Assembly (NCBI RefSeq): GCF_004217145.1
Contig: NZ_SHKR01000011.1
Span: forward strand, 186,001-250,000
Direction of reading: 5' to 3'
Source of the DNA: Kribbella rubisoli
GTDB lineage: Bacteria; Actinomycetota; Actinomycetes; Propionibacteriales; Kribbellaceae
DNA length: 64,000 bases
Position numbers and translations under genes: made by a program. The notes under the pieces are model-generated. The model was not told the origin of the DNA. It made no database searches and saw nothing but the letters and a program-made list of their open reading frames with translations. This document shows positions 34,496 through 44,084 of the stretch, piece by piece (position 1 is the stretch's first letter; the number at the start of each line of letters is the position of its first letter).

Positions 34496-35527
34496 GTGTC
34501 CATCACCATCGCCGATGTCGCCGCCCGCGCCGGTGTCAGCAAGACGACCGTGTCGCGTGTCCTCAACGGCAAGGGCGAGCTGGACCTGCGGACGGCCGAG
34601 CGGGTCCGGCAGGTGATCGACGAGCTCGGGTACGTGCCGAGCGCCCGCGCCGTCGGCCTGGCCCGCGGCCGGACCCGGATCGTCGGAATGCTCGTCCCGT
34701 CGCTCACCTGGCCCTGGATGGGCGAGGTGCTGCAGGGCGCGGTCGACGTGGTCGAGAGCGAGGGGTACGGCCTGCTGCTGTTCACCTTCAACCGGGGTGC
34801 GGAATCCATGCAGCAGTTCGCCTCCCAGGTCTCGTCGCAGTCGTTCGACGGCCTGCTGGTGATCGAGCCCGAAGGCACGCTCACCTTCATCGAGCAACTC
34901 CACGCGCGTGGTCTGCCGGTGGTCCTGATCGACGACCGCGACAAGCGCCCGCAGTTCCCGTCCGTCGCCACCACGAACTACGCCGGCGGCGAGTCCGCCG
35001 CCCGGCACCTGCTGGAGCTCGGTCGCCGCCGGCCACTGGTGATCACCGGCGTCGAGCGCTTCGGCTGTACCCACGAACGCCTGGACGGCTTCCGCGACAC
35101 CTACGCGGCCGCCGGCATCGAGCTCGACCCGAGACTCGTGTTCGAAGGCGATTTCACCCATGAGAGCGGACGCCGCGGCGTCCAGTACGCGCTCGACGAA
35201 CGACTCGACTTCGACGCGGTCTTCGCACACAACGACCTGTCCGCCGGCGGCGCCATCCAGGCGGTCCGGGAGACCGGGCGGAACGTGCCGAACGACGTGT
35301 CGGTGGTCGGGTTCGACGACATCCCGTACGCCGAACACACCGAGCCGCCGCTGACCACCGTGCATCAGCCGATGCGCCAGATGGGTCAGGCCGCGGCCCG
35401 GATGCTGATGGGCTACTTCGGCGGCACGCCGCTGCCGGATACCCCGCACGTGCTGCCGACGACGCTGATCGTCCGCAGCTCAACCGCCCCGAAACCCGCC
35501 CCTCACCCGTTACGTCCGAAGAAATGA
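34496..35527 (+). CDS. LacI-family transcriptional regulator
   Basis: A 343-residue repressor. DNA-binding domain [22 protein letters not shown] (about residues 3-25) with the hinge-helix [20 protein letters not shown], then a periplasmic-binding-protein-like sugar domain ([22 protein letters not shown]). The GTG at 34496 follows GAGGGGAG. It lies between the GH16 promoter and the ABC transporter, both of which carry the same palindrome, so it is the probable regulator of beta-glucan use, comparable to CebR or BglR. The inducer may be a beta-glucobiose. Confidence 0.93.
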   Translation: MSITIADVAARAGVSKTTVSRVLNGKGELDLRTAERVRQVIDELGYVPSARAVGLARGRTRIVGMLVPSLTWPWMGEVLQGAVDVVESEGYGLLLFTFNRGAESMQQFASQVSSQSFDGLLVIEPEGTLTFIEQLHARGLPVVLIDDRDKRPQFPSVATTNYAGGESAARHLLELGRRRPLVITGVERFGCTHERLDGFRDTYAAAGIELDPRLVFEGDFTHESGRRGVQYALDERLDFDAVFAHNDLSAGGAIQAVRETGRNVPNDVSVVGFDDIPYAEHTEPPLTTVHQPMRQMGQAAARMLMGYFGGTPLPDTPHVLPTTLIVRSSTAPKPAPHPLRPKK

Positions 35528-35561
35528 GGGCTATAGCCCACAGATCTTCGGACGCAACGGG
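35506..35561 (+). terminator. lacI terminator enclosing its stop codon
   Basis: The left arm 35506-35522 (starts CCCGTT) pairs with the right arm 35545-35561 (ends AACGGG) over 17 bp with one mismatch. The loop contains the palindrome GGGCTATAGCCC (35528-35539). The lacI stop (35525-35527) lies within the hairpin, so the last codons form the left arm. Confidence 0.7.
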
Positions 35562-35573
35562 GTTCTGAGAGCT

Positions 35574-35609
35574 CCGGCGGCGGGGCAGCTGCCCCTGTTC
35601 CGCCGCCGG
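35574..35609 (+). terminator. second hairpin between lacI and the transporter
   Basis: CCGGCGGCGG (35574-35583) pairs with CCGCCGCCGG (35600-35609), and GGGGCAGCTGCCCC (35582-35595) is a perfect internal palindrome. Together with the preceding hairpin it forms a tandem terminator. Confidence 0.6.
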
Positions 35610-35653
35610 CGTACTCCCCCGAGATCTATCCGTTAAGGCGTCCGCTCTTCCCA

Positions 35654-35667
35654 TGAGAGCGTTCTCA
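35654..35667 (+). promoter_or_regulatory. LacI-type operator before the oligosaccharide importer
   Basis: TGAGAGCGTTCTCA, identical to the site at 31790-31803, lies 68 bp before the start of the binding-protein gene. The flanking bases CACG also match. The promoter hexamers are not clear. Confidence 0.65.
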
Positions 35668-35734
35668 CGCCACGATGCACCTGCTCACGCGGCTCAGGCG
35701 TGAGCATCCGCCAACAGATACACAGGAGGAACCG

Positions 35735-37417
35735 ATGCGAGCACGACGTACCGTCGCGCTGGCCCTCACGGGCTTGCTCGCGGCAGCCACGCTGGCTGCC
35801 TGCAGTAACGGGGACGGGAAGACCGAAAGCAGCGGGTCGAGCAGTGGCGCGACCGTGCTGAACATCGGTATGCCGAACGGGCCGCAGACCGAGAACCACA
35901 ACCCGTTTCTCGGCTCCTCCGCCGGCGCCTCCTTGGGCTACCGCTGGATGATCTTCGAGCCGCTGGTGATGATCAACGGGATCAAGCCGACCGAGCCCGG
36001 CAAGCCGTGGCTGGCGACCGAGTGGAAGTGGGACGCCAACTACACCAAGCTCTCGCTGACCATCCGGGACGGCGTGAAGTTCTCCGACGGCCAGCCGATG
36101 ACCGCCGACGACGTCGCGTACTCGTTCGAGCTGCGGAAGAAGTACGACGGCCTGAACCAGGACGCGATCCCGTACGGCACGATCGCCGCGTCCGGCAACA
36201 AGGTGGACCTGACCTTCACCCGGTCGCAGTTCACCAACCAGAACAAGATCCTGACCGTCTTCGTGGTCCCGAAGCACCAGTGGTCCACGCTCAAGGACCC
36301 GACCCAGGACACGCTGAAGAACCCGATCGGCACCGGCCCGTACACGGTCAAGTCGTTCACCCCGCAGACCACCACGCTGACGCTGCGCGACTCGTACTGG
36401 CAGGACCTCCCGAAGGTCAAGGAGCTGCGGTACACGTCGTACAACGACAACAACGCGCAGACCACCGCGCTGGCCAACGGCTCGTCGGAGTGGAGCTTCG
36501 TCTTCGTCCCGAACGTGAAGGCCGTCTACCAGGACAAGGACCCGAAGAACCACAAGCTCTGGTTCCCGGCGAACCTCGGTATCCACGGTCTGTGGATCAA
36601 CACCACCAAGAAGCCGTTCGACAACCCGGCCCTGCGGCGCGCGATGAACCTGGTGATCAACCGCGACGACATCTTCAACCAGGGCGAGGCCGGGTACTTC
36701 TACCCGAAGGTCGAGTCGATCACCGGGATCCCGACCCCGGCCGGTGACTCGTTCATCGCCCCGGAGTACAAGGACAAGAAGCACGCGGTCGACGTCGACG
36801 GCGCGAAGAAGGAGCTCACCGACGCGGGCTTCAAGCTCGAGGGCGACGTACTGAAGGACCCGACCGGCAAGCCGGTGACGATCACGCTGACCGACCCGGC
36901 CGGCTGGTCCGACTACATCACCGACCTGGAGATCATCAAGGACAACCTGTCCACGATCGGCATCAAGGCGACCGTCGACAAGGCCAACCAGGACGCGTGG
37001 TTCAAGAACATCGACGAGGGCAACTTCGACGCCGCGATGCACTGGACCAACGGCGGCGCGACGCCGTTCGACATCTACCAGAACATGATGGACGGCAAGA
37101 TCCTGAAGCCGGTCGGCAAGGGCGGTGTGAGCGGCAACTACGGCCGGTTCAACAGCCCGGAGGCGACCAAGGCTCTGGACCAGTACGCCAACGCCGCGGA
37201 CGACGCGACCCGGACCACGGCGCTGAACACGCTGCAGAAGATCATGGTCGAGCAGATGCCGATCATCCCCACCTCGGCGTCCAACGTCGGCGGTCTCTAC
37301 AGCACGAAGAACTGGGTCGGCTGGCCCGATGAGCAGAACCAGTACGGGCCGGCGCAGCCGACCCAGCAGAACGCTCTGCAGATCATCCTCAACCTGAAGC
37401 CCGCCGGCAGCCAGTAA
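35735..37417 (+). CDS. family-5 ABC substrate-binding lipoprotein, probable oligosaccharide binder
   Basis: A 560-residue extracellular binding protein of the peptide/nickel family (SBP_bac_5). The lipoprotein signal has lipobox LAAC ([10 protein letters not shown]). The mature domain has [38 protein letters not shown] and [18 protein letters not shown], all family hallmarks. In Thermotoga and archaea such proteins bind cello-, laminari- or gentio-oligosaccharides. The linked LacI operator and GH1 gene suggest the same here. ATG 35735 follows AGGAGG. Confidence 0.9.
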   Translation: MRARRTVALALTGLLAAATLAACSNGDGKTESSGSSSGATVLNIGMPNGPQTENHNPFLGSSAGASLGYRWMIFEPLVMINGIKPTEPGKPWLATEWKWDANYTKLSLTIRDGVKFSDGQPMTADDVAYSFELRKKYDGLNQDAIPYGTIAASGNKVDLTFTRSQFTNQNKILTVFVVPKHQWSTLKDPTQDTLKNPIGTGPYTVKSFTPQTTTLTLRDSYWQDLPKVKELRYTSYNDNNAQTTALANGSSEWSFVFVPNVKAVYQDKDPKNHKLWFPANLGIHGLWINTTKKPFDNPALRRAMNLVINRDDIFNQGEAGYFYPKVESITGIPTPAGDSFIAPEYKDKKHAVDVDGAKKELTDAGFKLEGDVLKDPTGKPVTITLTDPAGWSDYITDLEIIKDNLSTIGIKATVDKANQDAWFKNIDEGNFDAAMHWTNGGATPFDIYQNMMDGKILKPVGKGGVSGNYGRFNSPEATKALDQYANAADDATRTTALNTLQKIMVEQMPIIPTSASNVGGLYSTKNWVGWPDEQNQYGPAQPTQQNALQIILNLKPAGSQ

Positions 37418-37425
37418 CTGTGGTT

Positions 37426-37455
37426 CGCGGCGCCAGGCTTCGGCCTGGCGCCGCG
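37426..37455 (+). other. intercistronic hairpin with TTCG tetraloop
   Basis: A 13-bp perfect stem (left arm CGCGGCGCCAGGC) closed by TTCG lies 8 bases after the binding-protein stop and 19 bases before the ATPase start. Such a stable UUCG hairpin would protect the upstream message and could account for extra binding protein relative to the membrane subunits. Confidence 0.65.
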
Positions 37456-37474
37456 GCTGCACGATTGGAGACCC

Positions 37475-38488
37475 ATGACGGTCACGGAGACCGAGGTTGT
37501 TCTGGAGGCCGAGGGCCTCACCAAGCATTTCCCGGTACGACGGGGCGTCCGCGACCTGCTGTCCCGCGAGCACAAGGTCGTGCACGCGGTCGACGACATC
37601 AAGCTCACCCTGCGCCGGGGCCGCGTCACCGCGCTCGTCGGCGAGTCCGGATCGGGCAAGTCGACGGTCGCGCGGCTGATGGCCCAGCTGTACGGGCGCA
37701 CGGCCGGTGACATCCGCCTGCACGGCGAGTCGGTCACGGTGCGCGGCGGCCGCAAGTTCCGTGCGTACGCGCGCCGCGTGCAGATGATCTTCCAGGACCC
37801 ATTTGCCTCGCTGAACCCGACGCACACCGTGCGCTATCACCTGACACGATCGCTGCGCATTCACGGTCGCGAGGGCGAGCTCGAACAGAATCTCCGCAAC
37901 CTGCTGGAGCAGGTGCAACTGACGCCGCCGGAGCGCTATCTCGACAAGTTCCCGCACGAGCTGTCCGGTGGCCAACGGCAACGGGTCTCGATCGCCCGCG
38001 CGCTTGGCGCCGATCCCGAGGCGCTGCTCGCGGACGAGCCGGTCTCGATGCTCGACGTGTCGATCCGCCTCGGCGTACTCAACCTGCTGCGCGACCTGAA
38101 GGAACGGCTCAATCTCGCGATCCTCTACATCACCCACGACATCGCGTCGGCGCGCTACTTCGCCGACGAGACCCTGGTGATGTACGCCGGTCGCCTGGTC
38201 GAGGGCGGCGAATCGGAAACCGTCACGCAGAACCCGGCGCACCCGTACACGCAACTCCTGATCGACAGCGCGCCCGACCCCGACCGGCTCGGTGAGCTCA
38301 GTACGCCGGAGGACCAGGCCGGCGGCGAACCGCCCAGCCTGATCGCACCGCCGACCGGCTGCCGGTTCCACCCACGCTGCGTGCACGCGATGCCGAAGTG
38401 TTCGACCGAACTGCCGCCCCGCTTCGAGCTGCCCGCTCAAGGTCATTGGGCCGCGTGCTGGCTCTACGAAGACGGGGCTGCTCGATGA
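37475..38488 (+). CDS. oligopeptide-type ABC transporter ATPase, DppF/OppF-like
   Basis: A 337-residue ATPase. Walker [10 protein letters not shown], signature [15 protein letters not shown], Walker [13 protein letters not shown]-loop LYITHD. The C-terminal oligopeptide/dipeptide extension has [19 protein letters not shown]. The aspartate after Walker B is present, but PVSMLD replaces the usual PTSALD. It precedes both permeases, an uncommon order. Its stop overlaps the permease start by 4 bp. Confidence 0.9.
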   Translation: MTVTETEVVLEAEGLTKHFPVRRGVRDLLSREHKVVHAVDDIKLTLRRGRVTALVGESGSGKSTVARLMAQLYGRTAGDIRLHGESVTVRGGRKFRAYARRVQMIFQDPFASLNPTHTVRYHLTRSLRIHGREGELEQNLRNLLEQVQLTPPERYLDKFPHELSGGQRQRVSIARALGADPEALLADEPVSMLDVSIRLGVLNLLRDLKERLNLAILYITHDIASARYFADETLVMYAGRLVEGGESETVTQNPAHPYTQLLIDSAPDPDRLGELSTPEDQAGGEPPSLIAPPTGCRFHPRCVHAMPKCSTELPPRFELPAQGHWAACWLYEDGAAR

Positions 38489-39465
38489 AGTTCCTTCTGC
38501 AACGACTGGCGTTCTACGTCTTCACCGCGTGGGCCGCGCTGACGATCAACTTCTTCATCCCGCGCCTGATCCCCGGCGACCCGGTCACGTCGCTGATCAA
38601 CAAGTTCCAGGGCCAGATGAGCACCGAGGCGATCAACTCGCTGTACGTGCTGTTCGGCCTCGACAAGAACGCATCGCTCTGGAGTCAGTACGTCGACTAC
38701 TGGGGCCAGGTGTTCCACGGGGACCTCGGGTTGTCGTTCACGTTCTTCCCGACGCCGGTCGCGGACATCCTCAAGCAGAGCCTGCCGTGGACGATCGCGC
38801 TGGTCGGCATCACGACGTTCGCCAGCTTCATGATCGGTACGTCGCTCGGCGTCATCGCCGGCTGGCGGCGCGGTTCGATCATGGACGGCTTGTTGCCGGT
38901 GACAACCTTCCTCTCGTCGATCCCGTACTTCTGGCTCGGCCTGCTGGCGATCACGCTGCTGGCCGGACCCAACAGCTTCTTCCCGTCGTCCGGAGGTTAT
39001 GAGCCCGGCCTGGTGCCCGGCTGGACCGGGTCGTTCATCGGCAGCGCGATCCAGCACAGCCTGCTGCCGGCGCTCACGATCCTGATCTCGTCGGTCAGCG
39101 GCTGGATCCTGACCATGCGGAACATGATGGTGACGGTGGCGTCGGAGGACTACATCACCGTCGCGCATGCGAAGGGCCTGTCCGAGCGCCGGGTGATGGT
39201 CAGCTACGCCGCCCGCAACGCCCTGCTGCCGAACGTGTCCGGCTTCGCGCTGTCGCTCGGCTTCATCGTCGGCGGCACGCTGCTGGTCGAGATCGTCTTC
39301 TCCTATCCGGGCATCGGTTACAACCTCTTTCAGGCGGTCGGTGCCAAGGACTATCCGCTGATGCAGGGCGTCTTCCTGGTCATCACGCTGTCGGTCCTGG
39401 TGGCCAATCTGCTGGCCGACGTCGCGTACCTGCTTCTCGACCCGCGTACCCGGAAGGAGGGCTGA
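38485..39465 (+). CDS. oligopeptide-type ABC permease, DppB-like
   Basis: A 326-residue permease with six helices. The N-terminal helix [33 protein letters not shown] is the family signature opening. The EAA loop contains [23 protein letters not shown]. The [19 protein letters not shown] ending is diagnostic. ATG overlaps the ATPase stop (ATGA). It is one half of the channel for the imported oligosaccharide or peptide. Confidence 0.92.
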   Translation: MKFLLQRLAFYVFTAWAALTINFFIPRLIPGDPVTSLINKFQGQMSTEAINSLYVLFGLDKNASLWSQYVDYWGQVFHGDLGLSFTFFPTPVADILKQSLPWTIALVGITTFASFMIGTSLGVIAGWRRGSIMDGLLPVTTFLSSIPYFWLGLLAITLLAGPNSFFPSSGGYEPGLVPGWTGSFIGSAIQHSLLPALTILISSVSGWILTMRNMMVTVASEDYITVAHAKGLSERRVMVSYAARNALLPNVSGFALSLGFIVGGTLLVEIVFSYPGIGYNLFQAVGAKDYPLMQGVFLVITLSVLVANLLADVAYLLLDPRTRKEG

Positions 39466-39466
39466 C

Positions 39467-40510
39467 GTGTCCGCACCAACCAGCACCATTACCGCGGTCA
39501 CCCCGGAAGGGCCGGAAGTCCCTAGCAACCCAGCGGCCCCGGCCAAGCGCCGCCGGCTGCGGTTCATCGCCAACCCGAAGGCTGCCACCGGTCTGGTCGT
39601 GCTCGCGTTCTTCTGTCTGATCGCGATCATCGGCCCCTGGGTCGCGCCGTACGATCCGTCGGCCCGCAGCAGTGATCTGATCCAGCCGCCATCAGGCAAG
39701 CACTGGTTCGGTACGACGCACCTCGGCCAGGACATCTTCAGCCAGGTGCTCGTCGGCACCCGCGGAGTGATGTTCGTCGGCCTGCTGGCCGGTCTGGTCG
39801 CGACGGCGTTGTCGATCCTGATCGGTGTCAGCGCGGGCTTCCTCGGCGGCGCCGCGGACGACGGCCTGTCCGCCTTGTCGAACGTCTTCCTGGTCATCCC
39901 GGCGCTGCCGCTGATCATCATCGTTGCCTCGACCATCCCATCGGCCGGCGACCTGATGGTTGCCTTGGTCATCGGTTTCACGTCGTGGGCCTGGGGGGCT
40001 CGAGTGCTCCGCGCGCAGACGTTGTCGTTGAGACGCCGTGACTATGTCGAGGCGGCCCGGGCAACGGGTGAGAGCACCTGGCGGCTGATCACGTTCGAGA
40101 TCATGCCGAACCTGACCGCGATCATCGCGTCCGGTTTCGTCGGCACGGTGATCTTCGCGGTGATGTCCGAGATCACGCTGGCGTTCATCGGCATCTCGAC
40201 GATCTCCGAATGGAACTGGGGCACGATCCTGTTCTGGGCGCAGTCCCAGCAGGCGTTGGCCCAGGGCGCGTGGTGGTGGTTCGTCCCGGCCGGCCTCGCG
40301 ATCGCAGTCCTCGGGACGGCGTTGTCGCTGATCAACTTCGGTATCGACGAGTTCGTCAGCCCGCGGTTGCGGTCGAGCGGCCACACGAAGGTGAAGACCA
40401 AGGACGGGCATTCGGTGCGGATGCGGGTCGGGTTCACGCCGGTTCTGTCGTCGTCGCGTGAGCCGGTGACGCCCGTCGTACAGCGTCGTGCTGAGGAGGA
40501 GGTCGCGTGA
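39467..40510 (+). CDS. oligopeptide-type ABC permease, DppC-like
   Basis: A 347-residue permease with a proline-rich cytoplasmic N-terminus, six helices from about residue 40, and the motifs HWFGTTHLGQDIFSQVLVGTR and RRRDYVEAARATGESTWRLITFEIMPN (EAA loop). The start is GTG with GGAGG upstream, one base after the DppB stop. The C-terminal cytoplasmic tail is longer than usual and basic. It overlaps the second ATPase by 4 bp (GTGA). Confidence 0.92.
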   Translation: MSAPTSTITAVTPEGPEVPSNPAAPAKRRRLRFIANPKAATGLVVLAFFCLIAIIGPWVAPYDPSARSSDLIQPPSGKHWFGTTHLGQDIFSQVLVGTRGVMFVGLLAGLVATALSILIGVSAGFLGGAADDGLSALSNVFLVIPALPLIIIVASTIPSAGDLMVALVIGFTSWAWGARVLRAQTLSLRRRDYVEAARATGESTWRLITFEIMPNLTAIIASGFVGTVIFAVMSEITLAFIGISTISEWNWGTILFWAQSQQALAQGAWWWFVPAGLAIAVLGTALSLINFGIDEFVSPRLRSSGHTKVKTKDGHSVRMRVGFTPVLSSSREPVTPVVQRRAEEEVA

Positions 40511-41520
40511 AGACGCCGGTGCTGGAGATCAAGAACTTCCATGTCGACTACGGCCTCGGCCCCGAAGCTGTCCAGGCTGTTCGCGATGTCACGCTGACGC
40601 TGCACCGCGGCGAAGTACTCGGGCTGGCCGGCGAGAGCGGTAGCGGTAAGTCGACATTGGCGTACGGCGTGACGCGGCTCCTGCCGCCGCCAGGCGTGAT
40701 CAGCGGCGGCTCGGTTGTCTACCACCCGCCGACCGGTGACTCGTACGACGTGATGGCGCTGACCGACGCGGAACTGCGGAAGTTCCGCTGGGCGGAGACG
40801 TCGATCGTGTTCCAGGGCGCGATGAACTCGCTGAACCCGGTGCACAAGATCTCCACCCAGATGATCGATGTGATCAGGGCCCACGAGCCGCAACTGTCAG
40901 CTTCGGCACGGATCGCCCGGGCGCAGGAGATGCTCAAGCTCGTCGGGATCTCGGCCGACCGGATGGACGCGTACCCGCATCAACTGTCCGGCGGCATGCG
41001 GCAGCGGGTGATGATCGGGATGGCGCTCGTCCTCGAGCCCCAGGTCGTGATCATGGACGAGCCGACCACCGCGCTCGACGTGGTGATGCAGAGCCAGATC
41101 CTCGCGCAACTGGTCGAACTGCGGGAACGCCTCGGCTTCTCGGTCCTCTTCATCACCCACGACCTGTCCCTCCTGGTCGAGTTCTCCGACCGGATCGCGA
41201 TCATGTACGGCGGCCGCATCGTCGAGCAGGCTCGCTCGGTCGACCTCTACAAAGATTCGCTCCACCCGTACAGCGAAGGCCTGCTCAAGTCGTTCCCGGC
41301 CCTGCGCGGGGAACGCCGGGAGCTCGCCGGAATCCCGGGCTCCCCGCCGGACCTTCGCGGCATGCCTACCGGGTGTTCGTTCCATCCGCGCTGCCCGCAG
41401 GCATTCGAGCGCTGCTCGGCGGAGATTCCTGTTCTCGGGGTTCCGGCGGCACGCAACGACCCCACCCGATCCGTCGCGTGCTGGCTCCCCGGCCGCGTTC
41501 CCGTTGTCCAGAAGGGTTGA
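40507..41520 (+). CDS. oligopeptide-type ABC transporter ATPase, DppD/OppD-like
   Basis: A 337-residue ATPase with Walker [11 protein letters not shown]-loop IVFQGAMNSLNPVHKI, signature LSGGMRQRVMIGMAL, Walker B VIMDEPTTALD, H-loop FITHD, and the C-terminal CSFHPRCPQAFERC extension. It pairs with the DppF-like subunit. It starts GTG 40507. One base after its stop begins a 27-codon micro-ORF that leads into the GH1 gene. Confidence 0.92.
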   Translation: MKTPVLEIKNFHVDYGLGPEAVQAVRDVTLTLHRGEVLGLAGESGSGKSTLAYGVTRLLPPPGVISGGSVVYHPPTGDSYDVMALTDAELRKFRWAETSIVFQGAMNSLNPVHKISTQMIDVIRAHEPQLSASARIARAQEMLKLVGISADRMDAYPHQLSGGMRQRVMIGMALVLEPQVVIMDEPTTALDVVMQSQILAQLVELRERLGFSVLFITHDLSLLVEFSDRIAIMYGGRIVEQARSVDLYKDSLHPYSEGLLKSFPALRGERRELAGIPGSPPDLRGMPTGCSFHPRCPQAFERCSAEIPVLGVPAARNDPTRSVACWLPGRVPVVQKG

Positions 41521-41521
41521 C

Positions 41522-41601
41522 ATGAACGAGCGAAGCGAGTTCATCATCAAACACAGCGCATCTCGTGTCTTATCCGCGCCCGGAGCGAAGCGAGGACGTG
41601 G

Positions 41602-41605
<4 letters not shown>
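41522..41605 (+). CDS. 27-residue coupled micro-ORF before the GH1 gene
   Basis: A small frame starts with ATG one base after the ATPase stop, has AAGGG 5 bases upstream, and ends in a TGA that overlaps the GH1 ATG (ATGA). It reads MNERSEFIIKHSASRVL followed by a basic tail. The DNA contains the 12-mer GAGCGAAGCGAG twice (41528-41539, 41583-41594). Translation would carry ribosomes from the transporter genes to bglB. I know no function for the peptide. Confidence 0.4.
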
Positions 41606-42999
<1,394 letters not shown>

Positions 43000-43912
43000 A
43001 CATCTCGTCCCAGTGAGCGAAGATCGTGCGCCCGTGGCCCTCGCCCGGTCGCACGATCACCGTGGCGTTCGGGATCCGTTGGGCAAACCAACGAGCATGT
43101 GAGGGCGGCACCATCCGGTCCGCCTCGCCGTACCAGAGCCAAGTAGGCACGGTGAGGTGCGCGGGATCCACATCCCACGCGCCTCCCCAGGCCACGTTGT
43201 CCCGCGCATAACCGTCGTACGACGCCAGCGCCTCGCGCGTGTCGGCCGCCCACACTTCACGCCCCGCCGCGTCCAGCCAACCGAGCTCCTCCCCCGGCAC
43301 GCCTTCGAAGAACGCGTCGACCATCGCCGCGTCCTCGAGGCTCAGCATCCGTTCGAAGTCCTGCGCCGCCTGCTCGCGAAAGCCGTCCAGTGCACCGATG
43401 ACATCACCCGCATCCACCAACGCGAGCAGTGGCAGGTCCGGGTCGTCCGGGTCCGGCGGCTCGACCAACCGCCACGGACCGACACCGCCCGCGAGCCCAA
43501 CCGCCTTCACCCGTTGCGGATCCGCCAACCCGGTGGCGATGGCATACGGCCCGCCGCCGGAAGCGCCGAGCACGGCGAACTCACCGACGCCAAGCTGATC
43601 AGCGACCTGCAGCGTGTCATGAGCAACCGACGCCAAGCTCGGCGAGGTGTACGTCGACCCGCCGTACCCGGGCCGACTGAACGAGATCAACCGAACCCCA
43701 CACCGCTCGGCAGCCCCATCCCCCAGCGCCGCCTGCAACCGGCCAGACGGCGTCCCATGCTGAAAGATCACCGGCGCCCCAGCTGGGTCGCCGCCTTCCC
43801 AGGTCTCGACGACCCTGTCGTCCGCAAGCACGATGCGCTCTGCTCCAGGCAAACTAATCACCCACCGTTACCGTTGTGGCGGATCCCTCGGGACCCGGGG
43901 GAAGGAATCATC

Positions 43913-43957
43913 ATGTCTCAGCAGTACCCGCGCGACTCGAACGGCAGCGTGAAGTAG
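43913..43957 (+). CDS. possible 14-residue peptide ORF
   Basis: ATG at 43913 is preceded by GGGGGAAGGA at a 6-base spacing, one of the best ribosome sites nearby, and encodes MSQQYPRDSNGSVK before a TAG. It lies between the divergent alpha/beta hydrolase and the structured repeat at 43973. It may be a leader peptide or a small protein. Only the ribosome site supports it. Confidence 0.3.
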   Translation: MSQQYPRDSNGSVK

Positions 43958-43972
43958 CTGCGGACGTGACTT

Positions 43973-44048
43973 GTGACCTGGGAGCCCGCGTTGTAGGCGG
44001 AGACCTGAAATAGCAGGTCTCAGCCGACCGGTTGGGGTCTCAGGTCAC
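43973..44048. repeat. structured repeat with 45-bp core, copy A
   Basis: The core is 44002-44046. It contains GACCTG-AAATAG-CAGGTC-TCAG (44002-44023), 11 variable bases, then GGGTCTCAGGTC (44035-44046). GAGACCTG/CAGGTCTC forms a hairpin. The last segment also pairs with GTGACCTG (43973-43980). The same 22- and 12-base blocks with the same spacing recur at 62684-62728. Confidence 0.75.
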
Positions 44049-44084
44049 CATTCACGCACCACGGGCCGGGTAAGGCCTGCGCGC

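Noticed and set aside
35633-38446. A 937-codon open frame on the minus strand across the importer genes
   Set aside because: It is antisense to the binding protein and ATPase genes, which have clear motifs and ribosome sites. Its composition is arginine-rich, as expected of a shadow frame in GC-rich DNA.
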